Shown piece by piece: positions 35,706-44,375 of a DNA stretch of 64,000 bases. Position numbers and translations under genes: made by a program. A model generated the notes under the pieces. It saw only the letters and a list, made by a program, of their open reading frames with translations, had not been told where the DNA came from and searched no databases. This DNA comes from Caldilinea sp. CFX5 (GTDB lineage: Bacteria > Chloroflexota > Anaerolineae > Caldilineales > Caldilineaceae). Within the stretch, counting starts at the first letter, position 1. Each line of letters begins with the position of its first letter. The DNA is taken from NCBI GenBank assembly GCA_021405325.1, contig QWII01000013.1:81729-145728 (forward strand). The letters are read 5' to 3'.

Positions 35706-37028
35706 TTACGCCCCCGGCTTCGGTTGATCCAAAATGGCTTGCAACTTCTCCTGAATTTCCGCACAACCCGCTTCCACTTCGATCTCGCCCAGGAAGATGC
35801 CAGAGTAGATTTGCGTCACTGGTTCAGCGATTTCCGAGAGGCGACCATTGGCCGGCACCGGCATCGGTTTAGCGATCTTGAGCAGTTCATAGTGGGGCTT
35901 GACCACGGGGTCGTCGATCAGGGCGGCATCTTCCCACACATCGGTGCGCAGACCGGGTTCGCCGATGCGGCTGACATTTTCAATGCCCACTTCCTTGCTG
36001 CAAATAAACTTTTGCCAAAGCCAGGTTTCGTAGGCATGTTTGCTGCTCTGCATCACCGGGAAGACATTGCAACCCATAAAGCCGCCGCGCTGGCCGGAAG
36101 GGCCGATCGGGCCGGAGGCAACCTTCAACGTCTTGTCGGCCGGGGTGGCGTCGCCCAGGTAGGAGCCTTCCCAGATGCCGGAGAGCACCATCGCCACCTT
36201 GCCCGATGACCAAAGCTGGACACGGGTGTCAAAACCAGGGTTGGGCAGCGCGACCTTATCGGTTTGCATCATGTCATAGATCCAACGCACGCCGGCAATG
36301 GTCTTTTCGTCGTCATACAGGGCTTTGGTGCCGGTGTCGTCCATGGGCCAGCCGCCAAAGGCCGAAATGGGGGTCAGGGTTGCTTCGTAATAAGGCGCGA
36401 CCCACAAGCCATATTGATCGGTGCCTTTGGTCATCTTGCGCGCCGCTTCGGTCATGTCGTCATAGGTCCAGGTGTCGGTCGGTTCGGCGACACCCGCTTC
36501 GGCAAAGAGTTCCGGTTGATAATAGATGGCCGACCAGCCCGGATGGCCGTTGACCGGCAGGGCGTAGACTTTCCCTTCCACTTTGCAGGCGTCCATCGCG
36601 CCTTGGAAATAAACGGAAAGATCATAGCTGTCCTGGGCGACAAAATCGTCCAACGGTTGCAAAATGCCGCGCAAGGCCCAGTTCGCCATGCCATAGTGGG
36701 TGCCATAGCGGAAGCAGTCGCCGGCCGTGCCGGAGGCAATACGGGCAATCAAGGTGGCGGCATAGTCATCGGGCATCACTTCGATCTTGACCGTGATGTT
36801 CGGGTTCTCCTGGCTAAAACGCTCGGCCAACTCTTTGCGGAATTCAATGTCCTGGGGAATGTTGCGGTCAAAGTGAATGATCTCAACGGCTTCACTAGCC
36901 GGTGCAGCCTGCCCACCCTCACTGGCCGCGGGGGCGGCGGGTACGGCGCAAGCAGCCAGGGCCAACGCCGTGGCCGAAAAGGCGGCGCTCTTGAGAAACG
37001 TTCGACGACTGACAGACGTGGCTTGCAT
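35706..37028 (-). CDS. Sugar ABC transporter substrate-binding lipoprotein (Tat-type signal)
   Basis: 440 residues. Signal MQATSVSRRTFLKSAAFSAT with the twin-arginine motif SRRTFLK, followed by ALALAAC as lipobox, then an Ala-rich linker and the extracellular solute-binding family 1 fold. Good Shine-Dalgarno AGGAGG. It delivers a sugar to the two permeases downstream. The use of Tat for the binding protein contrasts with the Sec-type signal of the 56628 homologue. Confidence 0.93.
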   Translation of the reverse strand: MQATSVSRRTFLKSAAFSATALALAACAVPAAPAASEGGQAAPASEAVEIIHFDRNIPQDIEFRKELAERFSQENPNITVKIEVMPDDYAATLIARIASGTAGDCFRYGTHYGMANWALRGILQPLDDFVAQDSYDLSVYFQGAMDACKVEGKVYALPVNGHPGWSAIYYQPELFAEAGVAEPTDTWTYDDMTEAARKMTKGTDQYGLWVAPYYEATLTPISAFGGWPMDDTGTKALYDDEKTIAGVRWIYDMMQTDKVALPNPGFDTRVQLWSSGKVAMVLSGIWEGSYLGDATPADKTLKVASGPIGPSGQRGGFMGCNVFPVMQSSKHAYETWLWQKFICSKEVGIENVSRIGEPGLRTDVWEDAALIDDPVVKPHYELLKIAKPMPVPANGRLSEIAEPVTQIYSGIFLGEIEVEAGCAEIQEKLQAILDQPKPGA

Positions 37029-37289
37029 TTGGACCTCCTACTGGTTCCAGCACAAAAACCGATTTTGCTTCTTTTGTTGTATCAATTGGAGTAATGGTGT
37101 AATCGCTTGGACGGGTGGAGTATCCGTCCGATGGTAGTATAGCATGGCTGCCGGATCTGAGCAATTGTGGAAAAAGGGGTAAGTAGCAAGTGGCGAGTGG
37201 CGGGTAATTTTATGGCGAATTGGGGAAGCGATTGGCTTGTGATAAGATCAGCATCTCAGCAACCCTGTCCCACTCAAGAAGGAGCGATT

Positions 37290-38141
37290 ATGAGTACGAT
37301 TCTCGTCACCGGCGCCAGCGGTTTTATCGGCAAGGCGCTGTCAGCCGCGTTGGCGCCACACCATCAGGTGATTGCCATGAGCCGTCGCGCGCCTGGTTTG
37401 CCCGCGATTCCCTTTGTGCGCGGTGATTTCGGTTCATTCGAGGATTTGCGCCAGCTTGACCAGTACGCCATTGATGTCGTGATTCATCTGGCCGCCGTCA
37501 CCGGCGGCTGTCTGGAGCGCGATGGCATTTTGGTCAATGTGGAGGGAACGCGCGCGCTCATGCGCTACTTGATGGATCGCGGCTGCCGCAAGTTTGTCAT
37601 GGCGAGTTCAATTGCGGCAGTCGGTTTTCAAAACACCAAATTCCGCCCGGTACAACTGCCGATACCCGACGAACATCCTTGTCTCGACCGCGATGGCTAT
37701 GGGCTATCCAAATATCTGATGGAAGAGGTTACGCGCTACTATCAACGGCAGGACGAAACACTCGATGTGATCAACCTGCGCCTTTCTTCCGTGCGACCGG
37801 ATGAGAACCCCGGTCAACCAGCGGGTGTGCGACCGTTGGGGCAATGGGCATTAGGTGGCATCACGGTGATGGTGTTGGCTGATGCGGTTCGCGCCTTTAC
37901 GGTAGCCGCCGAAGCGCCCCATAAACCGGGTGTGCGCATCCTCAACGCCACGGCGGCCAGAGCCTGGGCCAGTGCGCCGACCGCGGCGATTTTACGCAAC
38001 TGGTGGGGTGAGGAGGTTGATCTCACGTACTTTGCCCAACCCGGTAACGAGTATGCCTCGGCTTATGACGTGTCCGCCATTGACCGTGAACTGGGTTTCA
38101 CCGCAACCGCTACTATGCAATTTCTGGCGCAACCAGCTTAA
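37290..38141 (+). CDS. NAD-dependent epimerase/dehydratase (extended SDR)
   Basis: 283 residues from ATG 37290 with AAGAAGGAGCG. NAD site TGASGFIGKAL (residues 7-17), VIHLAAVTGG, MASSIAAVGF and the catalytic YGLSK (about 142-146). Extended SDRs of this size act on nucleotide sugars or free sugars; the neighbouring transport and oxidoreductase genes suggest a sugar substrate. Divergent from the binding-protein operon. Confidence 0.88.
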   Translation: MSTILVTGASGFIGKALSAALAPHHQVIAMSRRAPGLPAIPFVRGDFGSFEDLRQLDQYAIDVVIHLAAVTGGCLERDGILVNVEGTRALMRYLMDRGCRKFVMASSIAAVGFQNTKFRPVQLPIPDEHPCLDRDGYGLSKYLMEEVTRYYQRQDETLDVINLRLSSVRPDENPGQPAGVRPLGQWALGGITVMVLADAVRAFTVAAEAPHKPGVRILNATAARAWASAPTAAILRNWWGEEVDLTYFAQPGNEYASAYDVSAIDRELGFTATATMQFLAQPA

Positions 38142-38182
38142 CATTGGATGTGGTATAAATAGCGGCATGGATGCGATGGTGG

Positions 38183-38217
38183 GAATTGGTCTACGCCGCC
38201 GAGGTATAGACCAATTC
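38183..38217. terminator. Hairpin between convergent genes
   Basis: Perfect 11-bp arms GAATTGGTCTA / TAGACCAATTC with a 13-nt loop, placed between the convergent epimerase and SDR genes. T-tracts are absent, so a terminator role is only likely from position. Confidence 0.4.
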
Positions 38218-38221
38218 GCCG

Positions 38222-38977
38222 TTAGAAGGTTAATTGCCCGCCATCGATCACCAGTTGGTGGCCGGTGATAAAGCCGGAGTCTTTGGAAGCGAGGAAGGCT
38301 ACCGCCGCCGCAACCTCTGCCGGTTCGCCAAAGCGATTGAGCGGAATCTTCTTGAGATATTCGCCGGTCCAGGCTGGGTCATTGCGGCTACGTTCCGTCA
38401 GCCGCGTTTTGATCAAACCGGGGCAGACGCTATTCACTCGAATTTTATAGGGGGCCAGATCAATCGCCATCGTCATCGTCAAACCGACGACACCGAACTT
38501 GGAGGCGTTATAATGGGACAAGTTAGCTTCACCAACCAGACCATTGGTCGAGGCCATGTGGACGATGCGCCCGGCAATGCCTTTTGCCACCATCTGCCGC
38601 GCCACCACCTGTGAACAGAGAAAGACGCCGGTCAGGTTAACATCCAACGTTCGCTGCCAGTTCTTATCAGTCACTTCCAGAAATGGTTCGCCAACGGCAA
38701 TGCCGGCAATGTTGCAGAGGACATCCACTTGCCCATAGCGCGCCAAGACCGTTTCCACCATCGCTTCCACGGAAGAACGCGCCGTCACATCAACCACAAC
38801 GGCCATTGCCTGCCCGCCGCTTGCCGTTATTGTTTCAACCGTCGCTTGGGCCGCCGCCTGATCCAGGTCGGCCACGGCGACGCTGGCCCCTTCGCTGGCT
38901 AACCGTAGCGCAGCGGCCTTCCCAATGCCATTGCCCGCCCCCGTGACAATGGCGACTTCATTGATAAATCGTTGCAT
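38222..38977 (-). CDS. SDR-family oxidoreductase
   Basis: 251 residues; Shine-Dalgarno GAGGAG. Classical SDR: TGAGNGIGKAAAL (about 12-24), catalytic Tyr/Lys in YNASK (about 154-158), SVCPGLIKT and the terminal VIDGG. Probably oxidises a sugar, polyol or similar alcohol in the pathway fed by the ABC transporter. Substrate not determinable. Confidence 0.92.
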   Translation of the reverse strand: MQRFINEVAIVTGAGNGIGKAAALRLASEGASVAVADLDQAAAQATVETITASGGQAMAVVVDVTARSSVEAMVETVLARYGQVDVLCNIAGIAVGEPFLEVTDKNWQRTLDVNLTGVFLCSQVVARQMVAKGIAGRIVHMASTNGLVGEANLSHYNASKFGVVGLTMTMAIDLAPYKIRVNSVCPGLIKTRLTERSRNDPAWTGEYLKKIPLNRFGEPAEVAAAVAFLASKDSGFITGHQLVIDGGQLTF

Positions 38978-38996
38978 GGATGCGCTCCTCTGTTTA

Positions 38997-39173
38997 CGTG
39001 CTGCGTGATTCGTGCTGCGTGATTCGTGATTCGTGAACTGCTATTGTAACACTATTTGCAACCCGGCATTATCCAAATAATCTGAACTCCTGCCTAAGCA
39101 TAGGTTGTCAATCATGTAGAAACTCGATTACGGTTCACGCAACACGCAACACGAATCACGCAGCACGAATCAC
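38997..39173. repeat. GTGCTGCGTGATTCGTG-word inverted pair around a 94-bp spacer
   Basis: Left block (38997-39037, words GTGCTGCGTGATTCGTG) and right block (39132-39173, words CACGAATCACGCAGCAC) are largely complementary but separated by about 94 bp of unique sequence. The same words form the hairpin at 15772 and part of the T-box leader. The right block reaches the stop codon of the 39170 gene. Confidence 0.75.
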
Positions 39174-40273
39174 CAGCTTCGCGAATCCGGCACCGGCAAC
39201 CACTCACCACCCCGGCGGATCGACTCCTGGCTGACCAGGCCGGGCAGCGTCATGTCCATTGCTTCGTGAATGCCGATGCGGGGTGCTTTGCGGCCTTGGA
39301 CGGCATCGACAAAATCCATTACTTCAAAATAGTCGCCGCCACCATGACCGGCACTGAGCGCTTCGGGCGGCGGGTTGCGCCAAATGGCGGGGAGGAACTC
39401 GGCTTCAAATTGGGAAAGTGGCACCCACTCGTTGGGGTCTTTGCAATAATCTTCCAGCCAGACCCAGTGGCCTTCGCCTTTGCGCCGCGGACTTTCATAC
39501 GCACCTTTGGTGCCTTGCAGGGTGTAGTTGGTCATCGAATGAGGACGCTTGGAGAGCATATCGACGCGCACGCGCATCAACTTTTCGGTGACCGTCTTGC
39601 AGAGGAGTAGCACCGTATCTTCCATTGCATGTTCCGGGTCCGTCCAGATGCCGGTGCCGACGCAACTGATGCGGGTCGGACGTTCCTTGATCCACTGCAA
39701 ACAGGGGCCAAGGCTGTGGGTCGGATAGGTGCAACCGTTGACGCCGACCTGCCAGTAGTAGCGCCAGGTTGGTTTGCCTTCCGGCGTGTGATGCAATACC
39801 GAAAGTTCGTGGATATATTCACCCTCGGCATAGTAGGTCTCGCCAAAGAGGCCGGCTTCCACCATTGCCTGCACGAGTACATTGGGCTTCATGTAGATAT
39901 AGTTTTCGGCCATCATGTAGATCGCCTTGCTGGCCTTGGTGGCTTGCACCAGCCAGCGCGACTCGTCAATGCCCACCGTAGCGGTGACTTCGCTGAGTAC
40001 ATGAATATCCCGTTGCAGGGCGGCAATCGACTGGGCGGCATGATAGTGCATGGGCGAGGCGACCACGACAATATCCGGCTTGGCTTTGTCTAACATGCGC
40101 TCATAGACGGTAAAGAGTTGGTTGATGCCGGTCGCCTTGCCGGCTTCGGCTAAGGTTTCTTCATGGGGATCGCAAAGGGCGACAACTTCCGTTTCCGGGT
40201 GGGCCTGAAAGGCGCGGAAAAAAGAGCTGGAACGGCGTGCGCCCGAAAAGGCAACTTTGATCGTTTTCGTCAT
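39170..40273 (-). CDS. Gfo/Idh/MocA-family oxidoreductase 1
   Basis: 367 residues. N-terminal Rossmann domain IKVAFSGARRSSSFFRAFQA with VALCDPHEE, then VVVASPMHYHAAQSI and a motif SEVTATVG in the place of the usual EKP, where the lysine of EKP is replaced. The C-terminal half is the alpha/beta dimerisation and substrate domain. These enzymes use NAD(P) to oxidise sugars or inositols. The missing EKP lysine may mean altered chemistry. Its stop overlaps a word repeat. Confidence 0.87.
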   Translation of the reverse strand: MTKTIKVAFSGARRSSSFFRAFQAHPETEVVALCDPHEETLAEAGKATGINQLFTVYERMLDKAKPDIVVVASPMHYHAAQSIAALQRDIHVLSEVTATVGIDESRWLVQATKASKAIYMMAENYIYMKPNVLVQAMVEAGLFGETYYAEGEYIHELSVLHHTPEGKPTWRYYWQVGVNGCTYPTHSLGPCLQWIKERPTRISCVGTGIWTDPEHAMEDTVLLLCKTVTEKLMRVRVDMLSKRPHSMTNYTLQGTKGAYESPRRKGEGHWVWLEDYCKDPNEWVPLSQFEAEFLPAIWRNPPPEALSAGHGGGDYFEVMDFVDAVQGRKAPRIGIHEAMDMTLPGLVSQESIRRGGEWLPVPDSRSW

Positions 40274-40371
40274 GCTAATTCCCTTCTAATTTTTTGTTTT
40301 TGTGCTATACTCGTACCTAAGCCGTGACGGCCATGTGTTTTGTCAGGCAGAGTTGCGCCAGGATGCCATGT

Positions 40372-41586
40372 ATGCTGAATTATCGTGATCAAGCGCTAGA
40401 AGCACTGCTCACCGATCTTGAATCGGATCGCGTTGAACGGAAAGAATCGTTCAAAGGCGACGCACCGCAAAAGGTACGTGAGACAGTTTGCGCCTTTGCC
40501 AATGATCTCCCCAATTATCAACAAGCTGGTGTAATCTTCATTGGCGCGACAGACCATGGCGCGCCGGCGGGGTTGGCAATTACCGATGAACTTCTGACCC
40601 AGTTAGCCGACATCAAGACCGATGGGAATATTTTACCACCACCGACGATTACCGTTACGAAACGCATCCTACTAGGCACAGCCATTGCGGTAATTCTTGT
40701 CCAGCCGTCCGATTCACCGCCGGTGCGTTATCGGGGTCGGATCTATATTCGGATTGGCCCCCACCGTGGGATTGCCACGGCGCAAGATGAGCGCATTCTG
40801 AATGAGAAACGGCGCTATCGTGATTTGCCTTTTGACGCACAACCGGTAACTTCGGCTACACTGGCCGACTTAAACCGCCGTTTCTTTGAAGAAGAATATT
40901 TACCTTCGGCTTTTGCCCCCGATATCTTGGCCGCCAATGAGCGCACATATGAGCAGCGACTGGCAGCCACAAAAATGATCGCCGCTGCCGATGACCCCAG
41001 ACCGACCGTCGTGGGTCTCTTAACGCTAGGAATTCGCGCTCGTGATTTCCTGCCGGGTGCTTATGTTGAATTTATCCGCATCAACGGCGTTGAATGGTCG
41101 GACGCCGTGATTGATAATGCGCTGCTCGATGGCCCGCTCGCCCAGATTATCCGGCAATTAGACGAAAAATTAGCCGCACATAATCGGGTGGCCGTTGACT
41201 TTACTTCGGGCGCGACGGAACAACGGCAAGCGACCTATCCGACTGTGGCCTTACAACAATTGACGCGCAACGCTTTGATGCACCGCACCTATGAAGCAAC
41301 CAATACTCCGACCCGCGTTTATTGGTTTCAGGATCGCCTTGAGATTATCAGCCCTGGCGGTCCCTTTGGGATCGTGACGTCGGAAAATTTTGGTTCTCCC
41401 GGTGTGACTGATTACCGTAATCCGAATCTGGCCGAAGCGATGCGGGTGTTGGGCTTTGTCCAGCGCTTTGGCTTTGGCATTCAAATTGCCACGGCTGAGT
41501 TGCGCAAGAATGGTCAACCGCCGCCGGTTTTCGCGCTTACACCACAATCGGTGTTGTGTCGTCTGTTTAGTCGAAGCACACCATGA
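40372..41586 (+). CDS. AlbA_2/Schlafen-like DNA-binding protein with HATPase domain
   Basis: 404 residues; ATG 40372 preferred because of AGGA 8 bp upstream (earlier in-frame ATGs exist). N-terminal AlbA_2 domain: ESDRVERKESFKGDAPQKVR, then VIFIGATDHGAPAGLAI and GRIYIRIGPHRGIAT (about residues 10-140). C-terminal GHKL-type domain as in RecG-like regulators: LQQLTRNALMHRTYEATNTP, then VYWFQDRLEIISPGGPFGIV (about 285-345). It overlaps the following ParA-like gene by 4 bp. A regulatory, SMC-like or defence role is possible; function unknown. Confidence 0.87.
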   Translation: MLNYRDQALEALLTDLESDRVERKESFKGDAPQKVRETVCAFANDLPNYQQAGVIFIGATDHGAPAGLAITDELLTQLADIKTDGNILPPPTITVTKRILLGTAIAVILVQPSDSPPVRYRGRIYIRIGPHRGIATAQDERILNEKRRYRDLPFDAQPVTSATLADLNRRFFEEEYLPSAFAPDILAANERTYEQRLAATKMIAAADDPRPTVVGLLTLGIRARDFLPGAYVEFIRINGVEWSDAVIDNALLDGPLAQIIRQLDEKLAAHNRVAVDFTSGATEQRQATYPTVALQQLTRNALMHRTYEATNTPTRVYWFQDRLEIISPGGPFGIVTSENFGSPGVTDYRNPNLAEAMRVLGFVQRFGFGIQIATAELRKNGQPPPVFALTPQSVLCRLFSRSTP

Positions 41587-42593
41587 ACATTCCAACGCTA
41601 ACCTTCTTTAACAACAAAAGCGGTGTCGGCAAAACATTGCTGGTCTATCACCTGGGCTGGATGCTGGCCGAACTTGGTCATCGTGTTTTGGTTTGTGATC
41701 TTGATCCACAAGCCAATTTGACGGCGACCTTGCTCACTGAAGATGAATTGGTTGACCTTTGGGTCAATCAAGGCAAAGATCGTGCGCCATCGACGATTTA
41801 CCGTTGTCTACAACCTTTCGCTGAAGGTGGTGATCTACATGCCCCCCAACTCAAAATTATCACACAGGGTCTTGCGCTTCTGCCCAGTGATCTGGCGTTA
41901 GCCGGCTTTGAAGATCAGCTTTCGGCAGCATGGTGCAATAGCCGGGGGAAGGCCAACCTCGACCACCCTTTGCGCCTCTTGACAGCTTTTGGGCAAGTGA
42001 TGCAACTCGGCGCCCAGACGATGGATGCCGACTTGATCTTGGTTGATGTCGGTCCGAACCTAGGCGCCATTAATCGATCGGTGTTAATCGCTGCCGATAC
42101 CATCCTTGTTCCGTTGGGTGCGGATCTCGGTTCGTTCCAGGGCCTGCACAATCTTGGCCCGACGATCCAACGCTGGCGGGGTGAATGGCAGAAACGGTTG
42201 GCCCATTGGTCACAACCAGCCTTCCCGCTACCACTAGGACACATGCAAGCGTTAGGCTACCTTGTTCAACAACCGGGTCTCCGTCTCCGCCGTCCGTTGC
42301 AAGCTGATGAGCGCTGGAGCAACTTGCTTCCGGCTGAATATCGCCGCACTTTCCTCAATGACCCCCAGCCCCCCCAAGGGGTACGACCGGTTGATGACCC
42401 CTATTGTCTGGCGATCCTCAAACATTATCGTAGTCTGGTTGCGCTAGGGCAGGAAGCGCGTAAACCAATTTTCCTGTTAACCGTCGCCGATGGCGCCATC
42501 GGGAACCATGCCTTGGCCGTGCGCGATGCTTATCTGGATTTTCAGGCAATAGCGCACCGCATTTTACAGCGGCTTGCCAGCCACAACCGCTAG
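41583..42593 (+). CDS. ParA/Soj-like ATPase
   Basis: 336 residues. Deviant Walker A NNKSGVGKTLL (residues 10-20) with the signature lysine, VCDLDPQANLTATLL, and Walker B-like ILVDVGPNLGAINRS. Such ATPases dimerise on DNA and position plasmids, chromosomes or protein complexes. There is no parB; the translationally coupled partner is the AlbA_2 protein. The C-terminal third (about 210-336) is longer than in minimal ParA. Plasmid partition, a DNA-linked regulatory switch or defence are all possible. Confidence 0.88.
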   Translation: MNIPTLTFFNNKSGVGKTLLVYHLGWMLAELGHRVLVCDLDPQANLTATLLTEDELVDLWVNQGKDRAPSTIYRCLQPFAEGGDLHAPQLKIITQGLALLPSDLALAGFEDQLSAAWCNSRGKANLDHPLRLLTAFGQVMQLGAQTMDADLILVDVGPNLGAINRSVLIAADTILVPLGADLGSFQGLHNLGPTIQRWRGEWQKRLAHWSQPAFPLPLGHMQALGYLVQQPGLRLRRPLQADERWSNLLPAEYRRTFLNDPQPPQGVRPVDDPYCLAILKHYRSLVALGQEARKPIFLLTVADGAIGNHALAVRDAYLDFQAIAHRILQRLASHNR

Positions 42594-42595
42594 CA

Positions 42596-43534
42596 TCAGA
42601 GGTGCATTGTTTCTTTGCTTGCGCCGTTGTCGGTGGTGTGCGCTTCATACCAGGCGCGCAGAGGAACATCATCCCGATTCTGCGTGAGCCAGTATTGTGA
42701 CGAGGGATGAAAATCAGCATCATCGCCCAACGGGTTGCCGCCACTGGGCAAGGCGCCCAACAATTGCCGCCGGATGGGTGAACTACGGGCCACGAGCGCC
42801 GGCTCTTGTTGCAAATAATCAGTGGGGCGCATCCAGCGGTGGTGATAGCCGACGTGCATGATCTTCCGCGTCTTTTGTGACAGGTTGGGGCCGACACAGT
42901 GCCACGCCGCCGTGCGCCAGATCATGGCGGTCCCTGGCGGCAAGCGGAGTTCCACCGCTTCAGCATCAGCCACTTGGTAATCCATATCGCGTAGTTCCTG
43001 CGGCTTGCGTTTGTGGCTGCCCGGCACGATCCACAAGTTCCCGCTATTCGATTCGGTGAGATCCGAGAGAACGTAGAAAACCTTGAGTTCCATGAAAGGC
43101 AAGCGGCCATCGAGCGAAGTCGGTTCAAAGAGATCCGCCAGGTCGGGGTGCCAGAGGACGTTGCGATAGCCGGCTTTGTGGTCGGCGCCCTTGCCGGTGC
43201 CAATAGCGCCGGCTTCCATCTCCTTGGGGTAAGGCGGGCGATAATCCAAATGAGTGGTGCGAATCTGAATGTTCCAACCAATGGCATCGACCACCAGCGG
43301 CAACATGCGCGGATGGTCGATCAGGTCAAGAAAGGCGTCATGATGGGCGAGGGCATTGCGAATGGCAAAGGGATCACCTGGCCTCAAGCCTTTGGTTTGG
43401 CGTACTCTGGCCGCTACCTCGTCAATGGCGTCCAGTAGGCGCTCTAGTTCCCCCTGGGTAAAGAAGTTTTCGAGTAGAATGTAGCCTTTTTCGTCAAAGT
43501 CGTGTTTCTGCTGCTCTGTCATGGCAATTGACAT
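42596..43534 (-). CDS. PhyH-family protein 2
   Basis: 312 residues from ATG 43534, with AAGGAGGAACC upstream. Starts MSIAMTEQQKHDFDEKGYIL, the typical N-terminus of PhyH enzymes. Iron site: WHPDLADLFEPT (His, Asp) and WHCVGPNLSQ (distal His), then MHVGYHHRWMRP. The last residues are at the stop-to-stop distance of 3 bp from the convergent ParA gene. A 2-oxoglutarate-dependent hydroxylase of unknown substrate. Confidence 0.9.
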   Translation of the reverse strand: MSIAMTEQQKHDFDEKGYILLENFFTQGELERLLDAIDEVAARVRQTKGLRPGDPFAIRNALAHHDAFLDLIDHPRMLPLVVDAIGWNIQIRTTHLDYRPPYPKEMEAGAIGTGKGADHKAGYRNVLWHPDLADLFEPTSLDGRLPFMELKVFYVLSDLTESNSGNLWIVPGSHKRKPQELRDMDYQVADAEAVELRLPPGTAMIWRTAAWHCVGPNLSQKTRKIMHVGYHHRWMRPTDYLQQEPALVARSSPIRRQLLGALPSGGNPLGDDADFHPSSQYWLTQNRDDVPLRAWYEAHTTDNGASKETMHL

Positions 43535-43616
43535 AAGGTTCCTCCTTACAACAAAAAAATATCCCCAGCCAACTTGTGCCGAGGACATGGAAAACGGGAA
43601 AGTGTATAGAAACCTG

Positions 43617-44006
43617 TCAGGCAACCATTTTACTTATTGAGTAACGAAATGGCTTTACTGCTTGCATCACCATATATTCCTGATTGATATTCGTATACCA
43701 CTCAGATAATCTGGCGCCAGACAACCAAACACCCACAATATCAGCCGCGGCGTTGATTGATGTCGCTTTTACGCGGGCGACAGCGTCATCCCCATCATCG
43801 TTCCTTTGCCAATCTTCCAGATCTAAACCGATACCCTCTAAATCCGTATCGATCCAAACATGGCGTTCAGGATGGGTGGTGCTTTGGAATGATAATGCAC
43901 AGAGCGATGTTTCTGCCTCTTCTGTTTCGCGCACCCAAGCGAATTGACCTTTTATTTTTTTGCGTAATTGCTCTGTCACTCGATCTTTTGGCATTACTTG
44001 TGTCAT
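43617..44006 (-). CDS. Hypothetical protein, downstream member of a pair
   Basis: 129 residues, not recognised. Begins MTQVMPKDRVTEQLRKKIKG, has HPERHVWIDTDLEGIGLDLE and ends with KPFRYSISKMVA. Acidic middle part, no membrane segments. It begins 8 bp after the stop of the 44014 gene, so the two are one operon. Lower GC than the surrounding catabolic genes suggests separate acquisition (impression, not calculated). Confidence 0.65.
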   Translation of the reverse strand: MTQVMPKDRVTEQLRKKIKGQFAWVRETEEAETSLCALSFQSTTHPERHVWIDTDLEGIGLDLEDWQRNDDGDDAVARVKATSINAAADIVGVWLSGARLSEWYTNINQEYMVMQAVKPFRYSISKMVA

Positions 44007-44013
44007 GACATTC

Positions 44014-44334
44014 TCACTTCCGAAACTTCTCCCGATTCGATTCTAGCAATTTGCGCAAGTTTACACCACCAACTATCTTCTTACGCAGCACTTCTTCAAC
44101 CAACATAGTGAGCGCTTCCGAGGGAAATACCCTAATGATGCGTCCTTTACGAAATTTGCTTACATACTCTCCAACAGTCAGGTGACGATGCTCATAAAGT
44201 TGCTGAGTTGTGAGCGAGTCGGGGTTCAGTTTCAAGTTTCTCGCCCAATCTTCAATCACGCGAGCCACTCCCCCTGTGTTTTCCAGCTTATATAAACTGC
44301 CATCATTGTAACATGGCACTTTATGGGGTGTCAA
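44014..44334 (-). CDS. Hypothetical protein, upstream member of a pair
   Basis: 106 codons in the frame; the start is uncertain (TTG 44334 or GTG 44319). Segments LENTGGVARVIEDWARNLKL and RKGRIIRVFPSEALTMLVEE, then RKLLESNREKFRK: basic, helical. Family not recognised. Two short cooperating genes of unknown function inserted between a PhyH and a Gfo/Idh gene could be a TA-like or immunity-like cassette. Confidence 0.6.
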   Translation of the reverse strand: MTPHKVPCYNDGSLYKLENTGGVARVIEDWARNLKLNPDSLTTQQLYEHRHLTVGEYVSKFRKGRIIRVFPSEALTMLVEEVLRKKIVGGVNLRKLLESNREKFRK

Positions 44335-44375
44335 ACAAAATCAAAAACCACCCAAGCTGGTACAGCGTTGGAAGA

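Noticed and set aside
36264..37094. 276-codon open frame on the plus strand
   Set aside because: Antisense to the Tat-signal binding protein at 35706; no ribosome-binding site.
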